From contig JAUXCH010000104.1 of the NCBI GenBank assembly GCA_030618975.1, positions 1 to 10,329 of the forward strand: DNA of 10,329 nt, written 5' to 3'. Position numbers and translations under genes: made by a program. Below, piece by piece: positions 1 to 7,143 of the stretch. This stretch comes from Planctomycetia bacterium (lineage in GTDB: Bacteria > Planctomycetota > PLA2 > JAEUHO01). The first letter of the stretch is position 1. Every line of letters begins with the position of its first letter. The notes beneath the pieces were generated by a model, which saw only the letters and a program-made list of their open reading frames with translations, ran no database searches and had not been told where the DNA came from.

Positions 1-929
1 CGGGGCGTCGCCTCCCGCCCGGGTGCCGCCTCCCGCCCGGGTGCCGCCTCCCGCCTGGGTGCCGCCTCCCGCTTCGACGCGGCGTCCTGCGCCTCGCGCG
101 GTGCGTCGCTCGCGTCGCGGCCACGCCCGCGGGGCCGACGGCGCGACCTCTCGCGGGACGCCGCCCTCTCGGGCCTGTCGCCCCGCGTCCGCCGCGCCGG
201 CGCGGCCTCGGCCGCGGGCTTGCGGCCGCCACGACGGCGGCGGCCGCGGCCGCGGCGCTGCCAGGCCGCGAGGGCCTGGGTGGGGGCCTCCTGCTCGGCC
301 TCCTTCTTCGTCGCGCCCGTGCCGCGCCCCCACTCCTGCCCGTTGATCACGGCCGCGACCGTGAACTGCTTGCGGTGGTGAGGGCCCTCCTCGTCGAGCG
401 TCCGGTAGCTCGGCGTCGCGCTGGCGCCCTGCTGGGCGTCGTGCTGGAGGATGCTCTTGTAGTTCTTCGCGCCCCGGTCGTTCAGGGTGTCGTCGAGCTC
501 GTCGCCCAGGTGGCGCAGCACGAACTCCCGGGACGGGAAGTAGCCCGCGTCCAGGTAGATCGCGCCGATGACGCTCTCGACGAGATTGGCGATCACGCTC
601 ACGGGGAGCTCGTTGCGCCGGCTGACTCCCCGAGCGAACTCCGCGAAGCGGGCGAGGCCCAGCTTCGTAGAGGCCCGGTAGAGCGCGCCGCGCGAAACCA
701 CCGCCGATTTGATGCGGGTCAGCTCGCCTTCGTCCTGATCCGGAAGGAGCCGGTACAGCTCCTCCGTGATCACGAGTCCCAGTACGGAGTCCCCCAGGAA
801 CTCGAGGCGCTCGTTGCACTCCCGGTTCGGGCTCCGCAGGGACGAGTGGGTCAGGGCGATCTCGAGCAGCGTCGGGTTCGCAAAGTGGTACCCGATGACC
901 CGCTGGCTTTCCGCCAGCCGTTTGTCCAT
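1..929 (-). CDS. rnc: Ribonuclease III, partial (C-terminal end off the left edge)
   Basis: Double-strand-specific endoribonuclease that processes rRNA precursors and structured mRNAs in the cytoplasm. The frame reads 309 residues from the ATG at 929-927 and is still open at base 1. The RNase III signature NERLEFLGDS is at residues 39-48, with metal-binding residues E40, E43 and D47; the second acidic site reads ANLVES (114-119) with E118 present. Asn115 sits where E. coli has Asp114. A double-stranded RNA-binding domain spans about 155-224 and contains the KKEAEQ helix. After it comes an Arg/Gly/Pro/Ala-rich tail (225-309), ending in REAAPG-type hexapeptide repeats; E. coli RNase III has only 226 residues. 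A GGAAG motif about 5 bases before the ATG and the N-terminal alignment with the family support this start. It lies 185 bp downstream of the acetyltransferase and may have its own promoter. The identity is very secure; the length of the tail is unknown. Confidence 0.96.
   Translation of the reverse strand, partial: MDKRLAESQRVIGYHFANPTLLEIALTHSSLRSPNRECNERLEFLGDSVLGLVITEELYRLLPDQDEGELTRIKSAVVSRGALYRASTKLGLARFAEFARGVSRRNELPVSVIANLVESVIGAIYLDAGYFPSREFVLRHLGDELDDTLNDRGAKNYKSILQHDAQQGASATPSYRTLDEEGPHHRKQFTVAAVINGQEWGRGTGATKKEAEQEAPTQALAAWQRRGRGRRRRGGRKPAAEAAPARRTRGDRPERAASRERSRRRPRGRGRDASDAPREAQDAASKREAAPRREAAPGREAAPGREATP
10..72. repeat. 18-bp tandem repeat (about 3.5 copies) in the rnc tail
   Basis: Copies lie at 10-27, 28-45, 46-63 and a half copy at 64-72; the unit on the + strand is GCCTCCCGCCCGGGTGCC with one C/T difference in the third copy. 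Bases 1-9 look like a diverged earlier copy, so the array probably continues past the window edge. Read on the - strand the unit encodes the hexapeptide REAAPG (or REAAPR), in frame with rnc. The period is a multiple of three, so gain or loss of copies would keep the frame. Confidence 0.9.
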
Positions 930-1114
930 GTTCGTCTTCCGTACGGTTGCACTGGTTCCGGCTCTCGGCCGGGGTGCGGCGCACGGGGATGGAGCTCGCG
1001 GCCGTCCTTGGCCGATCCGTCGGGCCCGGTCCTCGTACACCGGATCGAGCGGAACCGTAGCACGGCGGCGGGGAAACGCGAGTTCGAGCCCTCCTCGACC
1101 CGATCGGGGCGCGG
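930..1114 (-). promoter_or_regulatory. Gap upstream of rnc; possible extended -10 promoter
   Basis: These 185 bases hold no supported gene. On the - strand TGCTACGGT (1062-1054) resembles an extended -10 element (TGnTAnnnT) without a convincing -35 box. Initiation there would give an rnc leader of roughly 115-120 bases. A 10-bp palindrome CCCGATCGGG (1099-1108) lies just after the acetyltransferase stop but is too short-stemmed and lacks a T run to call a terminator. The promoter call is weak in DNA this GC-rich. Confidence 0.2.
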
Positions 1115-1669
1115 TCAGGGATCCACGAAGCGACACATCAGGACGTCGTCGGCGTAGGTGCCGTCGTCCAGCCGGATCTCCCTAAGCCGCCGGCCCTCCA
1201 CGACGAACCCGTGCTTCTCGTAGAGCCGCCGAGCGGCCTCGTTGTCGGCGTACACCGCGAGGCAGACCTTCACGATCCCGGGTTCGGCGCGGGCCCAGTC
1301 CAGCAGCGTCGTGACGAGGGCGTCCCCGATCCCGCGCCGCCGAAACGGTGAGGTCACGCTCATGCCGAAGGCGCCGCGGTGGTGGAGCCGGCGCCGCGGC
1401 CCGCGCTGGAAATCGAGCAGTCCCACGACGCGCCCGTCGACCTCAGCCACGATGGCGAGGCGCCCGGGCTCCTCGCGGTGCGCGGCGATCCAGGCGTGCT
1501 CCTCCTCGAACGAAGGCGCGATCTCACCGGGCGCCGTGACATTGTACGGCTCCGGGAGGATGTCCTCGAGGTTCCTCAGGATCTGCTCGGCGTCCGCCTC
1601 GACCGCGCTGCGGATCGTGACCGTCCCGCCGCCCTTCGAGGAAAACGCGCGCGGCTCGACGACGCTCAC
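1115..1669 (-). CDS. GNAT-family N-acetyltransferase
   Basis: Predicted acetyl-CoA-dependent acyltransferase of 184 residues, a normal length for a stand-alone GNAT protein; the acceptor substrate cannot be read from the sequence. The acetyl-CoA pyrophosphate-binding motif A is RRRGIGDAL (residues 110-118), following the usual beta-4 strand (GMSVTSPF, 102-109). The C-terminal block with NEAARRLYEKHGF (143-155), then EGRRLREIRLDDGTYADDVLM, resembles RimI/RimJ-like and amino-acid or ribosomal-protein acetyltransferases. The chosen start is the GTG at 1669-1667, which overlaps the methyltransferase stop (GTGA), with a GGGGCGG stretch upstream; no ATG fits in this frame near the fold's N-terminus. 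The first ~16 residues precede the fold. The same frame stays open far upstream, but that part is antisense-type noise over the methyltransferase. Translational coupling with the methyltransferase suggests a shared process, not identified. Confidence 0.86.
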   Translation of the reverse strand: MSVVEPRAFSSKGGGTVTIRSAVEADAEQILRNLEDILPEPYNVTAPGEIAPSFEEEHAWIAAHREEPGRLAIVAEVDGRVVGLLDFQRGPRRRLHHRGAFGMSVTSPFRRRGIGDALVTTLLDWARAEPGIVKVCLAVYADNEAARRLYEKHGFVVEGRRLREIRLDDGTYADDVLMCRFVDP

Positions 1670-2406
1670 GACCGCATCCGCCCCACGAACAGCTCGTGCC
1701 CCGCCCCCTCCTCGAACGTGGAGTGCCGGAACGGCAGGGCCTCGGGGACGAACCCGACCGAGGCGAGGCAGCGCAGCCAGGTGTCGCGGGGGAACAGGCC
1801 CAGCAGGTGCTCGTCGGTCTCGCAGCGGACCGGACCGTCGCCTGCGCGCAGGAGGTAGGCGAACGACGCGACGTAGGTGGTGCCGTCCGGATCCGGGTCG
1901 TGGTCCCACTCGAGGTAGCGGAGCGACCGGTCGCCGCGATCGGAACCGCCGCAGGACGTCGCGGGCCGAAACGTCTCCCTCGTGCGTTCGGGGTCGAAGA
2001 GGGCGACGCCGCCCGGCCGGCAGTGCGCGTGGGCCGTCGCCATCGCGGCGCGGAGGTCGTCTTCCGTCGTCATGTAGGAGACCGCGTCGTGGACGAAGAC
2101 GGCGTCGAAGGAGCGACCCAGCCGCACCGAGCGCATGTCGCCCAGGACGTGCTCGCACTCGGGATTGAGCGCCCGGCTGACCGAGAGCATCCCGGGCGCG
2201 CGGTCGACGAGCGTCAGCCGGTACCAGGCCGCGAGCTGGCTGGCGGTGTTCCCGCCGCCGCTCCCCAGCTCGAGGAGCTCATCGAGAGGGCGCGACGCGG
2301 TCGCCTCGAGAGCGTGCCGGAAGATCCGGGCCTCCTCCTCGGAGTCGGCCGGGTCGCTCAGCACCGGCCACCAGGCGGCCAGGTCGGTGTACAGGCGGGG
2401 CTCCAT
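1666..2406 (-). CDS. Class I SAM-dependent methyltransferase
   Basis: Predicted soluble methyltransferase of 246 residues using S-adenosylmethionine; the acceptor is unknown. Motif I, LELGSGGGN (residues 45-53), is the glycine-rich SAM loop. The acidic residue at the end of strand 2 is D68 in LVDRAPGML. GDMRSVRL (89-96) is the adenine-contacting region, FDAVFVHDAVSYM (100-112) is motif II/post-motif II, and the CRPGG turn follows near residue 130. These are the marks of the Methyltransf_11/25-like fold. The ATG at 2406-2404 is preceded by AGGCGG. The stop overlaps the acetyltransferase start by 4 bp, and the MFS gene ends 61 bp upstream, so the three may form one transcript. Small-molecule, protein or tRNA substrates all remain possible. 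Confidence 0.87.
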   Translation of the reverse strand: MEPRLYTDLAAWWPVLSDPADSEEEARIFRHALEATASRPLDELLELGSGGGNTASQLAAWYRLTLVDRAPGMLSVSRALNPECEHVLGDMRSVRLGRSFDAVFVHDAVSYMTTEDDLRAAMATAHAHCRPGGVALFDPERTRETFRPATSCGGSDRGDRSLRYLEWDHDPDPDGTTYVASFAYLLRAGDGPVRCETDEHLLGLFPRDTWLRCLASVGFVPEALPFRHSTFEEGAGHELFVGRMRS

Positions 2407-2467
2407 GGCCGCCTGGGATGCGCCAAGCGGCCGTGGAAGTCAAGTCCCCGCGGGCGGGGCCCGCCGC

Positions 2468-3715
2468 CTACGCCTCGTCCGTCTCGCGCCAACCGGGCAG
2501 GAGGAACGTCATGGCCGCGGCCACGAGCAGGACGACGCCCATGATGATGAAGGCCAGGCCCTGCTCGCCGTCCGACTTCAGGCGCTGGTACATCTCCGAG
2601 AAGATCAGGCCGCCGACGCCCCAGGCGGTGAAGAGCAGCCCGTAGTTGGAGCCGAAGCTCCTCAGGCCCCAGTTGTCCTTCGCCAGCGACGGGAAGAGCG
2701 ACAGGTTCGTCCCGTAGTTGAAGCCGATGAACGTGGCGAACACCACCAGCAGGACCGCTCCGACCCCACCGTCCACCACCAGGGGGATGGCCAGGAACAT
2801 GAGGACCGCCTGGAAGGCGAGCATGATCCTGAGCGTCAGGCGGCGGCCGATCTTGTCGGACAGGATGCCCGCGACGATGCGGCCCGCGGCGTTGCCGACC
2901 GCGAAGAGCGCCACGGCGATGAACGCCTGCTCGGCCAGGCTCCTCTTGGCGAGCCCGAGGACGTCGCTGATGACCATGAGCCCGGCGCCCGAGCCGATCA
3001 CGTACATGGTCCACAGGAGCCAGAAGCGGCCCGTCCGGATGATCTCCGAGGGCTTCGCGTCGCGCGGCGCTGCCGTGCGGGCGGCGGCCGCCGCATCCTT
3101 CGCCGTCTCGCCGAACGCCTGCTTGGGGTCGTAGCCCGCCGGGGGGTTCACGAGCAGCATGGAGAGCGCGCTCAGCACGACCGCGAAGGCCACGCCGAAG
3201 AAGAGCATCGTGCCCTGCAGGTCCCAGACGCCCAGCAGGTAGTTGGCCAGGGGCGCGATGTAGACCGACGCCAGCCCGAAGCCGGAGACGACGATGCCGG
3301 CCACCATGCCCGTCTTCCAGGAGGGGAACCACTTGAGGCCGGGCGGCGTCGCGGCGGAGTAGCCGAAGCCGATGCCCACGCCGGCGAGGACCCCGAAGCC
3401 CAGAACCCACACCCAGAGCGCGGTCGAGAACGAGATGAGGATGAACCCGGCGGCCACCAGGAGCCCGCCGACGAAGGCGGTGAGCCTGGGCCCGAAGCGG
3501 TCCTGCACCCGGCCCGCCAGGATCATGGCGAAGGCGAAAACGAGGCAGCACACGGAGTACGGGACGTTCAGCGAGCTCGCGTCCCAGCCGTAGTCGGCCG
3601 AACCGGAGATCCGCGCCTTGAAGACGCTGTACGTGTACAGGATGCCGAGGGCGAGGTTGATCCCCGTCCCGGCAAGCACCACGGTCCAGGCCTTGCGCAC
3701 GTACGCGTTCGCCAT
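2468..3715 (-). CDS. MFS transporter, OFA (oxalate/formate antiporter-like) family
   Basis: Inner-membrane secondary transporter of 415 residues with about 12 predicted membrane helices, the normal size for the family. The N-terminal helix (9-32, ALGILYTYSVF) and the SNYGLLFTAWGVGG segment in the second half are typical of the OFA family, which exchanges or co-transports small organic anions such as oxalate/formate or lactate-type monocarboxylates. MFS motif A occurs in both halves: GRVQDRFGPR (68-77) and GILSDKIGRR (283-292). A hydrophilic, alanine-rich central loop (about 190-228) joins the six-helix halves. The ATG at 3715-3713 has a strong GGAGGGA site (3727-3721) five bases upstream. It is transcribed away from the ABC importer operon. 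The family call is firm; the actual substrate is not determined, since OFA members are widely over-annotated as oxalate antiporters. Confidence 0.9.
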   Translation of the reverse strand: MANAYVRKAWTVVLAGTGINLALGILYTYSVFKARISGSADYGWDASSLNVPYSVCCLVFAFAMILAGRVQDRFGPRLTAFVGGLLVAAGFILISFSTALWVWVLGFGVLAGVGIGFGYSAATPPGLKWFPSWKTGMVAGIVVSGFGLASVYIAPLANYLLGVWDLQGTMLFFGVAFAVVLSALSMLLVNPPAGYDPKQAFGETAKDAAAAARTAAPRDAKPSEIIRTGRFWLLWTMYVIGSGAGLMVISDVLGLAKRSLAEQAFIAVALFAVGNAAGRIVAGILSDKIGRRLTLRIMLAFQAVLMFLAIPLVVDGGVGAVLLVVFATFIGFNYGTNLSLFPSLAKDNWGLRSFGSNYGLLFTAWGVGGLIFSEMYQRLKSDGEQGLAFIIMGVVLLVAAAMTFLLPGWRETDEA

Positions 3716-3974
3716 CGTTCTCCCTCCAAAGAGACGCGGGTCGGTAGCCTACGCCTGCGGCCTCGGACTCCCGCGAAGCGTCCCAGTGCGATTCCGGGAT
3801 CGCCGATCGTGGCCACGGAGGCCCTCCGGTGCCCCTCCCCTGCCGTGACGCGAGCCTATCGGGAGAGCCCCGGGTGCCGGGTCGGGGGATGAGGGCGGAG
3901 GGTATAGAATCCCCCTCCCGTCGGCAGGTTCCGGTCCTGCCGTCCAGACACGCCGCGAACCCCGGGAGGCATCC
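3716..3974. promoter_or_regulatory. Divergent intergenic region with a candidate promoter for the ABC operon
   Basis: These 259 bases separate the MFS gene (-) from the importer operon (+) and must hold both promoters. The best candidate for the operon is a -10-like TAGAAT at 3905-3910 (5 of 6 consensus matches, inside TATAGAAT), an AT-rich island in GC-rich DNA. No good -35 box lies 16-18 bases upstream. The -10 sits between arms of an inverted repeat, GGAGGG (3897-3902) and CCCTCC (3913-3918), which could be an operator or chance. The binding-protein ribosome site GGGAGG (3964-3969) closes the region. I found no convincing promoter for the MFS gene. Confidence 0.35.
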
Positions 3975-5957
3975 ATGGCAGCGACGAGAGCGGGCCGCGA
4001 TCGAGGGACGAATCGGTGGGGGCGGCGGCTGTCCGTGTCGGTCCTCTGTCTGGGCTTGACCTGCCTGGCCGCGGGTGGCGCCTTCCTCACCGTCGCCGCC
4101 GCCGAGGAGGAGGGCGAGAAGGAGGAGGAGGTCGTCTACTCCGAGCCGTCGCTGGACGAGTTCCCCGCGGACCTGCCGTTCGACCCGGCCGAGTGGACCA
4201 CCGCGACGGACTACCCCCCCATCGGGGATCCGCGTGCGCTCCGCGTGGTGAAGGATCGCCCCTTCCGCGTCGTGTGGGCCAGCTATCCGCCCACGCTGAG
4301 GACCGACGGGCCGAACTCGAACCTGATGCAGACGAGCCAGATCCACGGACTCATGTACGAGAGCCTGATCCAGATCCATCCCGAAACGGAGGAGTTCGTT
4401 CCCTGCATCGCGAGCCACTGGAAGATCGAGACGGACGAGAAGGCCGAGACGCAGACGTTCACCTTCCGCATCGACCCCCGCGTGCGCTGGGCCGACGGAT
4501 CGGAGTTCACGGCCGCCGACGTGTACTACTCCTGGTGGCACCGCGTACAGAAGGACCGCAAGGAGCCCTCGAACTTCATGACCTACGGTGAGGGGTACGA
4601 GGAGCCCGAGATCCTCGACAAGTACACCGTCCGCGTGAAGACGAAGAAGCTCAACTGGCGGCTCTTCCTCTACTTCGGCGGCATGGACCTCTACCCGGCC
4701 AAGCTCGTCCACATCCCGGGCGAGCAGTACCTCGAGGAGTACAACTGGAAGCTCATGCCGGGCACCGGCCCCTACGTCATGAAGCCCGAGGATCTCAAGA
4801 AGGGGAAGTCCCTGATCCTCACGAGGCGCCACGACTGGTGGGCCGAGAACGAGCCCTGGGCGAAGAACACGTTCAACTTCGAGAAGATCAAGTACATCAT
4901 CGTCCGCGACCCGGAGATGCAGTACCAGAAGTTCAAGAACGGTGACGAGGGAGATCCCGACTCCTACGTCGTCGGCCGCGCCCAGCGCTGGGTCGAGGAG
5001 ATCCCCAAGGAGGAAAAGGTCCAGAAGGGCTGGATCAAGCGCCGGAAGATCTACAACCAGTCCCCGCAGGGTTTCGGCGGGCTGTGCTTCAACATGCGCA
5101 AGCCCCCCTTCAACGACAAGCGGGTGCGGCTGGCCTTCTGCCACCTCTTCAACCGCGAAGCCCTCATGGAAAAGCTCTTCTTCCACGAGTACGAGTACAC
5201 CACCTCGATCTTCCCCGGCCGCGACTGGGGCGTCGGCGACGAGAACGAGCTGCTCGAATACGACCCCGACTGGGCGGCGGAGCTGCTCGCCGACGCCGGC
5301 TACGCGGAGCGCAACGCCGAGGGCTACCTCGTCAACGGCAAGGGCGAGGTGCTGGAGGTCGAGCTCTGCTATCCCCAGCAGGCGTGGGAGCGCATCTGGC
5401 TGATCATCCAGAAGTACTACCGCGACGCGGGCGTGAAGTTGGACCTCAAGCTCCTGGACTACGCGGCGATGCTCAAGAACATCACCGAGCGGAATTTCAA
5501 GATCCACTACCAGACGTGGGGCGCGCTTCTCTTCCCCAATCCCGAGACGTCCTGGCGCAGCGAGCTCGCAGACCAGAACGCGAACAACAACATCCCCGGC
5601 TTCAAGAACGAGCGAGTGGACGAGCTCTGTCGCGAATACAACAAGGTCTTCGACCGCAAGCGCCAGAAGGAGATCACGCGCGAGATCGACCGCATCGTCT
5701 ACGAGGAGTACCCCTACGCCCTCAGCTGGTACGGCCCCTTCTCGCGCATCCTCTACTGGGACCGGTTCGGCCACCCCGACACCTACCTCACGCGCATCGG
5801 TCAGACCCCGTCGAGCGACATGATCCTCACGTGGTGGTGGGACCCGGCGAAGATGGCGGCCCTCGAGGGCGCGATGAAGTCCGGCCAGTCCCTGCCGCAG
5901 GGCGAGATCGTCGTGAAACCCTGGGCCGAGAAAGACGAAGCCGAGTCGGAAGAGTAG
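3975..5957 (+). CDS. Peptide ABC transporter substrate-binding protein (family 5, YejA-like)
   Basis: Periplasmic ligand-binding protein of 660 residues that delivers substrate, probably oligopeptides, to the permeases encoded next to it. A signal peptide is clear: basic n-region (1-18), hydrophobic core (19-40) and an AAA cleavage site before E44. C25 and C30 lie in the core but lack a proper lipobox, so signal peptidase I is favoured over lipoprotein anchoring. A short acidic run (EEEGEKEEE, 44-52) follows. The SBP_bac_5 fold starts near residue 95. Recognisable family segments are WADGSEFTAADV (172-183) and FNMRKPPFNDKRVR (372-385), the latter close to the matching part of E. coli YejA (about 604 residues). 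Tryptophan and tyrosine are abundant, as is usual in peptide-binding clefts. The ATG has GGGAGG five bases upstream. It is first in the operon, 88 bp ahead of the first permease. The ligand class is inferred from family and permeases. Confidence 0.95.
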   Translation: MAATRAGRDRGTNRWGRRLSVSVLCLGLTCLAAGGAFLTVAAAEEEGEKEEEVVYSEPSLDEFPADLPFDPAEWTTATDYPPIGDPRALRVVKDRPFRVVWASYPPTLRTDGPNSNLMQTSQIHGLMYESLIQIHPETEEFVPCIASHWKIETDEKAETQTFTFRIDPRVRWADGSEFTAADVYYSWWHRVQKDRKEPSNFMTYGEGYEEPEILDKYTVRVKTKKLNWRLFLYFGGMDLYPAKLVHIPGEQYLEEYNWKLMPGTGPYVMKPEDLKKGKSLILTRRHDWWAENEPWAKNTFNFEKIKYIIVRDPEMQYQKFKNGDEGDPDSYVVGRAQRWVEEIPKEEKVQKGWIKRRKIYNQSPQGFGGLCFNMRKPPFNDKRVRLAFCHLFNREALMEKLFFHEYEYTTSIFPGRDWGVGDENELLEYDPDWAAELLADAGYAERNAEGYLVNGKGEVLEVELCYPQQAWERIWLIIQKYYRDAGVKLDLKLLDYAAMLKNITERNFKIHYQTWGALLFPNPETSWRSELADQNANNNIPGFKNERVDELCREYNKVFDRKRQKEITREIDRIVYEEYPYALSWYGPFSRILYWDRFGHPDTYLTRIGQTPSSDMILTWWWDPAKMAALEGAMKSGQSLPQGEIVVKPWAEKDEAESEE

Positions 5958-5978
5958 ACAAGGAGAGCCGCTACGGCT

Positions 5979-6008
5979 CCGGACCCGGGCGCCCGCGGCC
6001 CGGGCCGG
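5979..6008 (+). other. Strong intergenic hairpin between binding-protein and permease genes
   Basis: In the RNA, CCGG (5979-5982) and CCCGGGC (5984-5990) pair with GCCCGGG (5998-6004) and CCGG (6005-6008), giving 11 G-C pairs with one bulged A (5983) and a 7-base loop. No T run follows, so full intrinsic termination is unlikely. Hairpins placed after the first gene of binding-protein operons can protect the upstream message or cause partial read-through, which raises the amount of binding protein over permease. That role here is inference; high GC makes chance stems more likely. Confidence 0.55.
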
Positions 6009-6045
6009 CTGACCCCGACCCGGCTGCCTCGGAGAGGACGACACC

Positions 6046-7131
6046 GTGCATGGGATGACGAGCTACTTCATCCGCCGGATCCTCCTGGTGCCCGTGACGT
6101 TCGTGTGCATCACCTTCATGGTGTACGCGATCCAGCGTCTGGCGCCGGGCGGCCCCATCGAGCAGGCGCAGGCGCGCCTCCAACAGGAGATGGCGGCCGA
6201 GGGCGGCGCGGCAGCCGCGGCGACGGGCGACTCCGCGCTGGACGAGGAGACCATGAAGGAGCTCCAGCGCTTCTACAAGCTCGACCGCCCGATCCCCATC
6301 GGCTACATGATCTGGCTGGGGGTCTGGCCGGACCGCGACAAGGGAGGGAAGCTCAGCGGGGTGCTGGAGGGCGACTTCGGGACCTCCACGAGGTGGGCGG
6401 ATCCGGTACTCGACAAGATCACGTCCAAGTTCCCCGTCTCCATCTACTTCGGGCTCATCGGCTACCTGGCCTCGTGGCTCGTCTGCATCCCCCTCGGCAT
6501 CAAGAAGGCGCTGAACCACCGATCGAACTTCGACACGGCCACGTCCATGCTCGTGTTCCTGGGCTACTCGATCCCTGGGTTCGTGGCGTGCGTGCTGTTG
6601 ATGCTGCTCTTCGCCACGGACATGGTCTACAAGATCTTCCCCCTCGGAGACTTCCGATCCGAGAACTGGGACACGATGTGGGCCGCCGGCGAGTACTGGT
6701 GGTGCGTCAAGGATCAGATCTGGCACACGGCCATTCCCCTCGTCGGGTGGATGCTCGCCTCCTTCGCCACGATGACGATCCTGATGAAGAACTCGCTCCT
6801 CGACAACCTCGGCTCGGACTACGTCCGCACCGCCTTCGCCAAGGGTCTCAACGAGCGGCGCGTCGTCTTCGTCCACGCGCTGCGCAACTCGATGATCCCC
6901 CTCTGCGTGGGCATCGGGCACGCGGTGGGGCTCCTCTTCGCGGGATCCTTCCTCATCGAGAAGGCGTGCAACATCGACGGGATGGGACTGCTCGGCTACA
7001 CGTCCCTGTTGCAGCGCGACTACCCGATCCTCATGGGCATTCTCGTCTTCCTCGTCTTGATCCGACTGACGGGCAACATCCTGTCGGACCTGATCCTCGC
7101 ACTCGTCGACCCGCGGGTCCGGTTCAGCTAG
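6046..7131 (+). CDS. ABC transporter permease, YejB-like
   Basis: First transmembrane subunit of the peptide importer, 361 residues (E. coli YejB has 364). It opens with an N-terminal helix (about 10-30) followed by the family's APGGPIEQA segment (33-41) and a long extracytoplasmic loop to about 128. Helices follow near 130-152, 167-190, 228-248, 284-308 and 327-352. The cytoplasmic coupling (EAA) loop that docks on the ATPase is DYVRTAFAKG and onwards to HALRNSMIP (258-285). The C-terminus VDPRVRFS matches the YejB-type ending. Two starts are possible: GTG at 6046, well placed after GGAGAGGA (6031-6038), or ATG at 6055, whose MTSYFIRR aligns best with YejB but lies 16 bases from that site. 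I favour the GTG on ribosome-site spacing. The stop is 12 bp before the next permease. Confidence 0.95.
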   Translation: MHGMTSYFIRRILLVPVTFVCITFMVYAIQRLAPGGPIEQAQARLQQEMAAEGGAAAAATGDSALDEETMKELQRFYKLDRPIPIGYMIWLGVWPDRDKGGKLSGVLEGDFGTSTRWADPVLDKITSKFPVSIYFGLIGYLASWLVCIPLGIKKALNHRSNFDTATSMLVFLGYSIPGFVACVLLMLLFATDMVYKIFPLGDFRSENWDTMWAAGEYWWCVKDQIWHTAIPLVGWMLASFATMTILMKNSLLDNLGSDYVRTAFAKGLNERRVVFVHALRNSMIPLCVGIGHAVGLLFAGSFLIEKACNIDGMGLLGYTSLLQRDYPILMGILVFLVLIRLTGNILSDLILALVDPRVRFS

Positions 7132-7143
7132 GGGGCCCCAGAG

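Noticed and set aside
375..1157. A 260-codon + strand open frame over the left gene region
   Set aside because: It is the complement of rnc, whose catalytic signature on the - strand is unmistakable.
2446..2459. Possible terminator after the MFS gene (CCCCG CCCG CGGGG on the - strand)
   Set aside because: The stem is only 5 bp and no T run follows, so it does not support termination; read-through into the methyltransferase is as likely.
4047..4064. Possible lipoprotein signal (C25 or C30) in the binding protein
   Set aside because: The residues before each cysteine (SVL and GLT) do not fit a lipobox, while an AAA signal peptidase I site follows at residues 41-43.
2358..6044. A 1228-codon open frame on the - strand spanning the binding-protein gene, the divergent promoter region and the MFS gene
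   Set aside because: It is antisense to a clear binding-protein gene and out of frame with the MFS gene; its composition (Arg, Gly, Val, Leu, Asp repeats) is the usual product of a high-GC antisense frame, and it matches no family.
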